Positions 6,889 through 7,033 of a stretch of 7,033 bases of DNA are shown here, piece after piece. The notes beneath the pieces are model-generated. The model was given only the letters and a program-made list of their open reading frames with translations. It was not told where the DNA came from and ran no database searches. Each line of letters begins with the position of its first letter. Within the stretch, counting starts at the first letter, position 1. The translations under genes and the position numbers were made by a program. Source of the DNA: an uncultured Lachnospiraceae bacterium (GTDB taxonomy: Bacteria; Bacillota; Clostridia; Lachnospirales; Lachnospiraceae); contig CAMNFX010000070.1 of NCBI GenBank assembly GCA_946537585.1, forward strand, positions 1 to 7,033. The letters are read 5' to 3'.

Positions 6889-6920
6889 CGAAATGTTATC
6901 TGACGCTAATACAGACTATT

Positions 6921-6949
6921 ATTGTATTCAAAAAATACGCAGAATGCAA
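6921..6949 (-). promoter_or_regulatory. main operon promoter (sigma70/sigmaA-like)
   Basis: Reading leftward, TTGCAT (6949-6944) is followed by a 17-bp spacer rich in T and then TACAAT (6926-6921). The -10 matches TATAAT at five of six positions and the -35 matches TTGACA at three of six. Transcription would start near 6914, giving a leader of about 68 bases before ATG 6846. The surroundings are markedly more AT-rich than the genes. Confidence 0.6.
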
Positions 6950-6972
6950 CAGATGAAAGATAAGTCATAAAA

Positions 6973-7012
6973 CTCAACTCAACCTCAAGTCAGGGCTTGA
7001 GAATCAGTTGAG
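6973..7012. promoter_or_regulatory. 40-bp two-tier dyad, possible operator (or hairpin terminator)
   Basis: The segment is symmetric about 6992.5. The outer arms CTCAACT (6973-6979) and AGTTGAG (7006-7012) are perfect complements, as are the inner arms CTCAAG (6984-6989) and CTTGAG (6996-7001). On each side the CTCAA or TTGAG half-sites are 11 bp apart, one helical turn. It starts 24 bp upstream of the main promoter -35 and overlaps a possible rightward promoter. This is what an operator for a dimeric or tetrameric regulator could look like. On the minus strand it is followed by TTTT, so a terminator for a gene lying to the right is also possible. Confidence 0.5.
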
Positions 7013-7026
7013 GTTTCTCTTATACT
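6997..7026 (+). promoter_or_regulatory. possible divergent promoter leading out of the window
   Basis: TTGAGA (6997-7002), an 18-bp spacer and TATACT (7021-7026) on the plus strand resemble a promoter whose -35 lies inside the dyad. If real, a rightward gene, perhaps the regulator of the pump, starts beyond 7033. The ATG at 7031-7033 is too close to the -10 to be a convincing start. Confidence 0.4.
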
Positions 7027-7033
7027 GTTAATG

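Noticed and set aside
6079..6903. Plus-strand open frame of 274 codons opposite the adaptor gene
   Set aside because: It mirrors the adaptor coding sequence, with repetitive His/Arg/Leu composition, and runs across the adaptor start and leader. The adaptor is unambiguous.
1..7033. CRISPR array, insertion sequence, tRNA or rRNA
   Set aside because: No regularly spaced repeats, transposase-like frames, terminal inverted repeats, or tRNA/rRNA-like stretches were seen; almost all of the window is coding.

Overview
The window is one leftward (minus-strand) gene cluster that encodes a complete RND-type tripartite transporter. Transcription starts from a good sigma70/sigmaA-like promoter near the right edge (-10 at 6926-6921, -35 at 6949-6944). 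In order, the cluster encodes a membrane-fusion (adaptor) protein (6846-5662), an RND-superfamily permease (5661-2569), a TolC-family protein (2501-1344) and a second TolC-family protein (1229 to the left edge, probably missing only its last few residues). The adaptor stop codon abuts the permease start. The permease is separated from the first TolC gene by 67 bp. A terminator-like hairpin with a T-run lies between the two TolC genes. The right end (6847-7033) holds no gene. It carries the operon promoter, a 40-bp two-tier dyad and a possible rightward promoter pointing out of the window.

Organism: nothing here is a direct taxonomic marker. The GC content (mid-50s by eye), strong GGAGG ribosome binding sites and the overall character of the proteins suggest a moderately high-GC Firmicute, perhaps a Clostridia/Lachnospiraceae-type gut or rumen bacterium. 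This is an inference of medium confidence.

The main point of interest is the pair of TolC-family proteins. Both have signal peptides and the recognisable internal TolC repeat. However, where E. coli TolC has roughly 50-60 residues of beta-hairpin in each repeat (the outer-membrane barrel), these proteins show only helical/coiled-coil sequence or a very short turn. They look like TolC alpha-helical tubes without an outer-membrane barrel. The adaptor keeps the R-x3-L-x6-S hairpin-tip motif used by AcrA to contact TolC. A consistent reading is a proton-driven pump whose adaptor docks onto one or both barrel-less TolC-like tubes, perhaps forming a conduit through the wall of a monoderm cell. The sequence does not reveal the substrate.

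Other details of note are an RND proton-relay variant (Asp-Asn in TM4 with Asn in place of the TM10 Lys), a recent one-heptad duplication in the adaptor coiled coil, a lipobox-like LIAC in the first TolC signal peptide, and a TolC2-TolC1 junction that appears to reduce or uncouple expression of the last gene.
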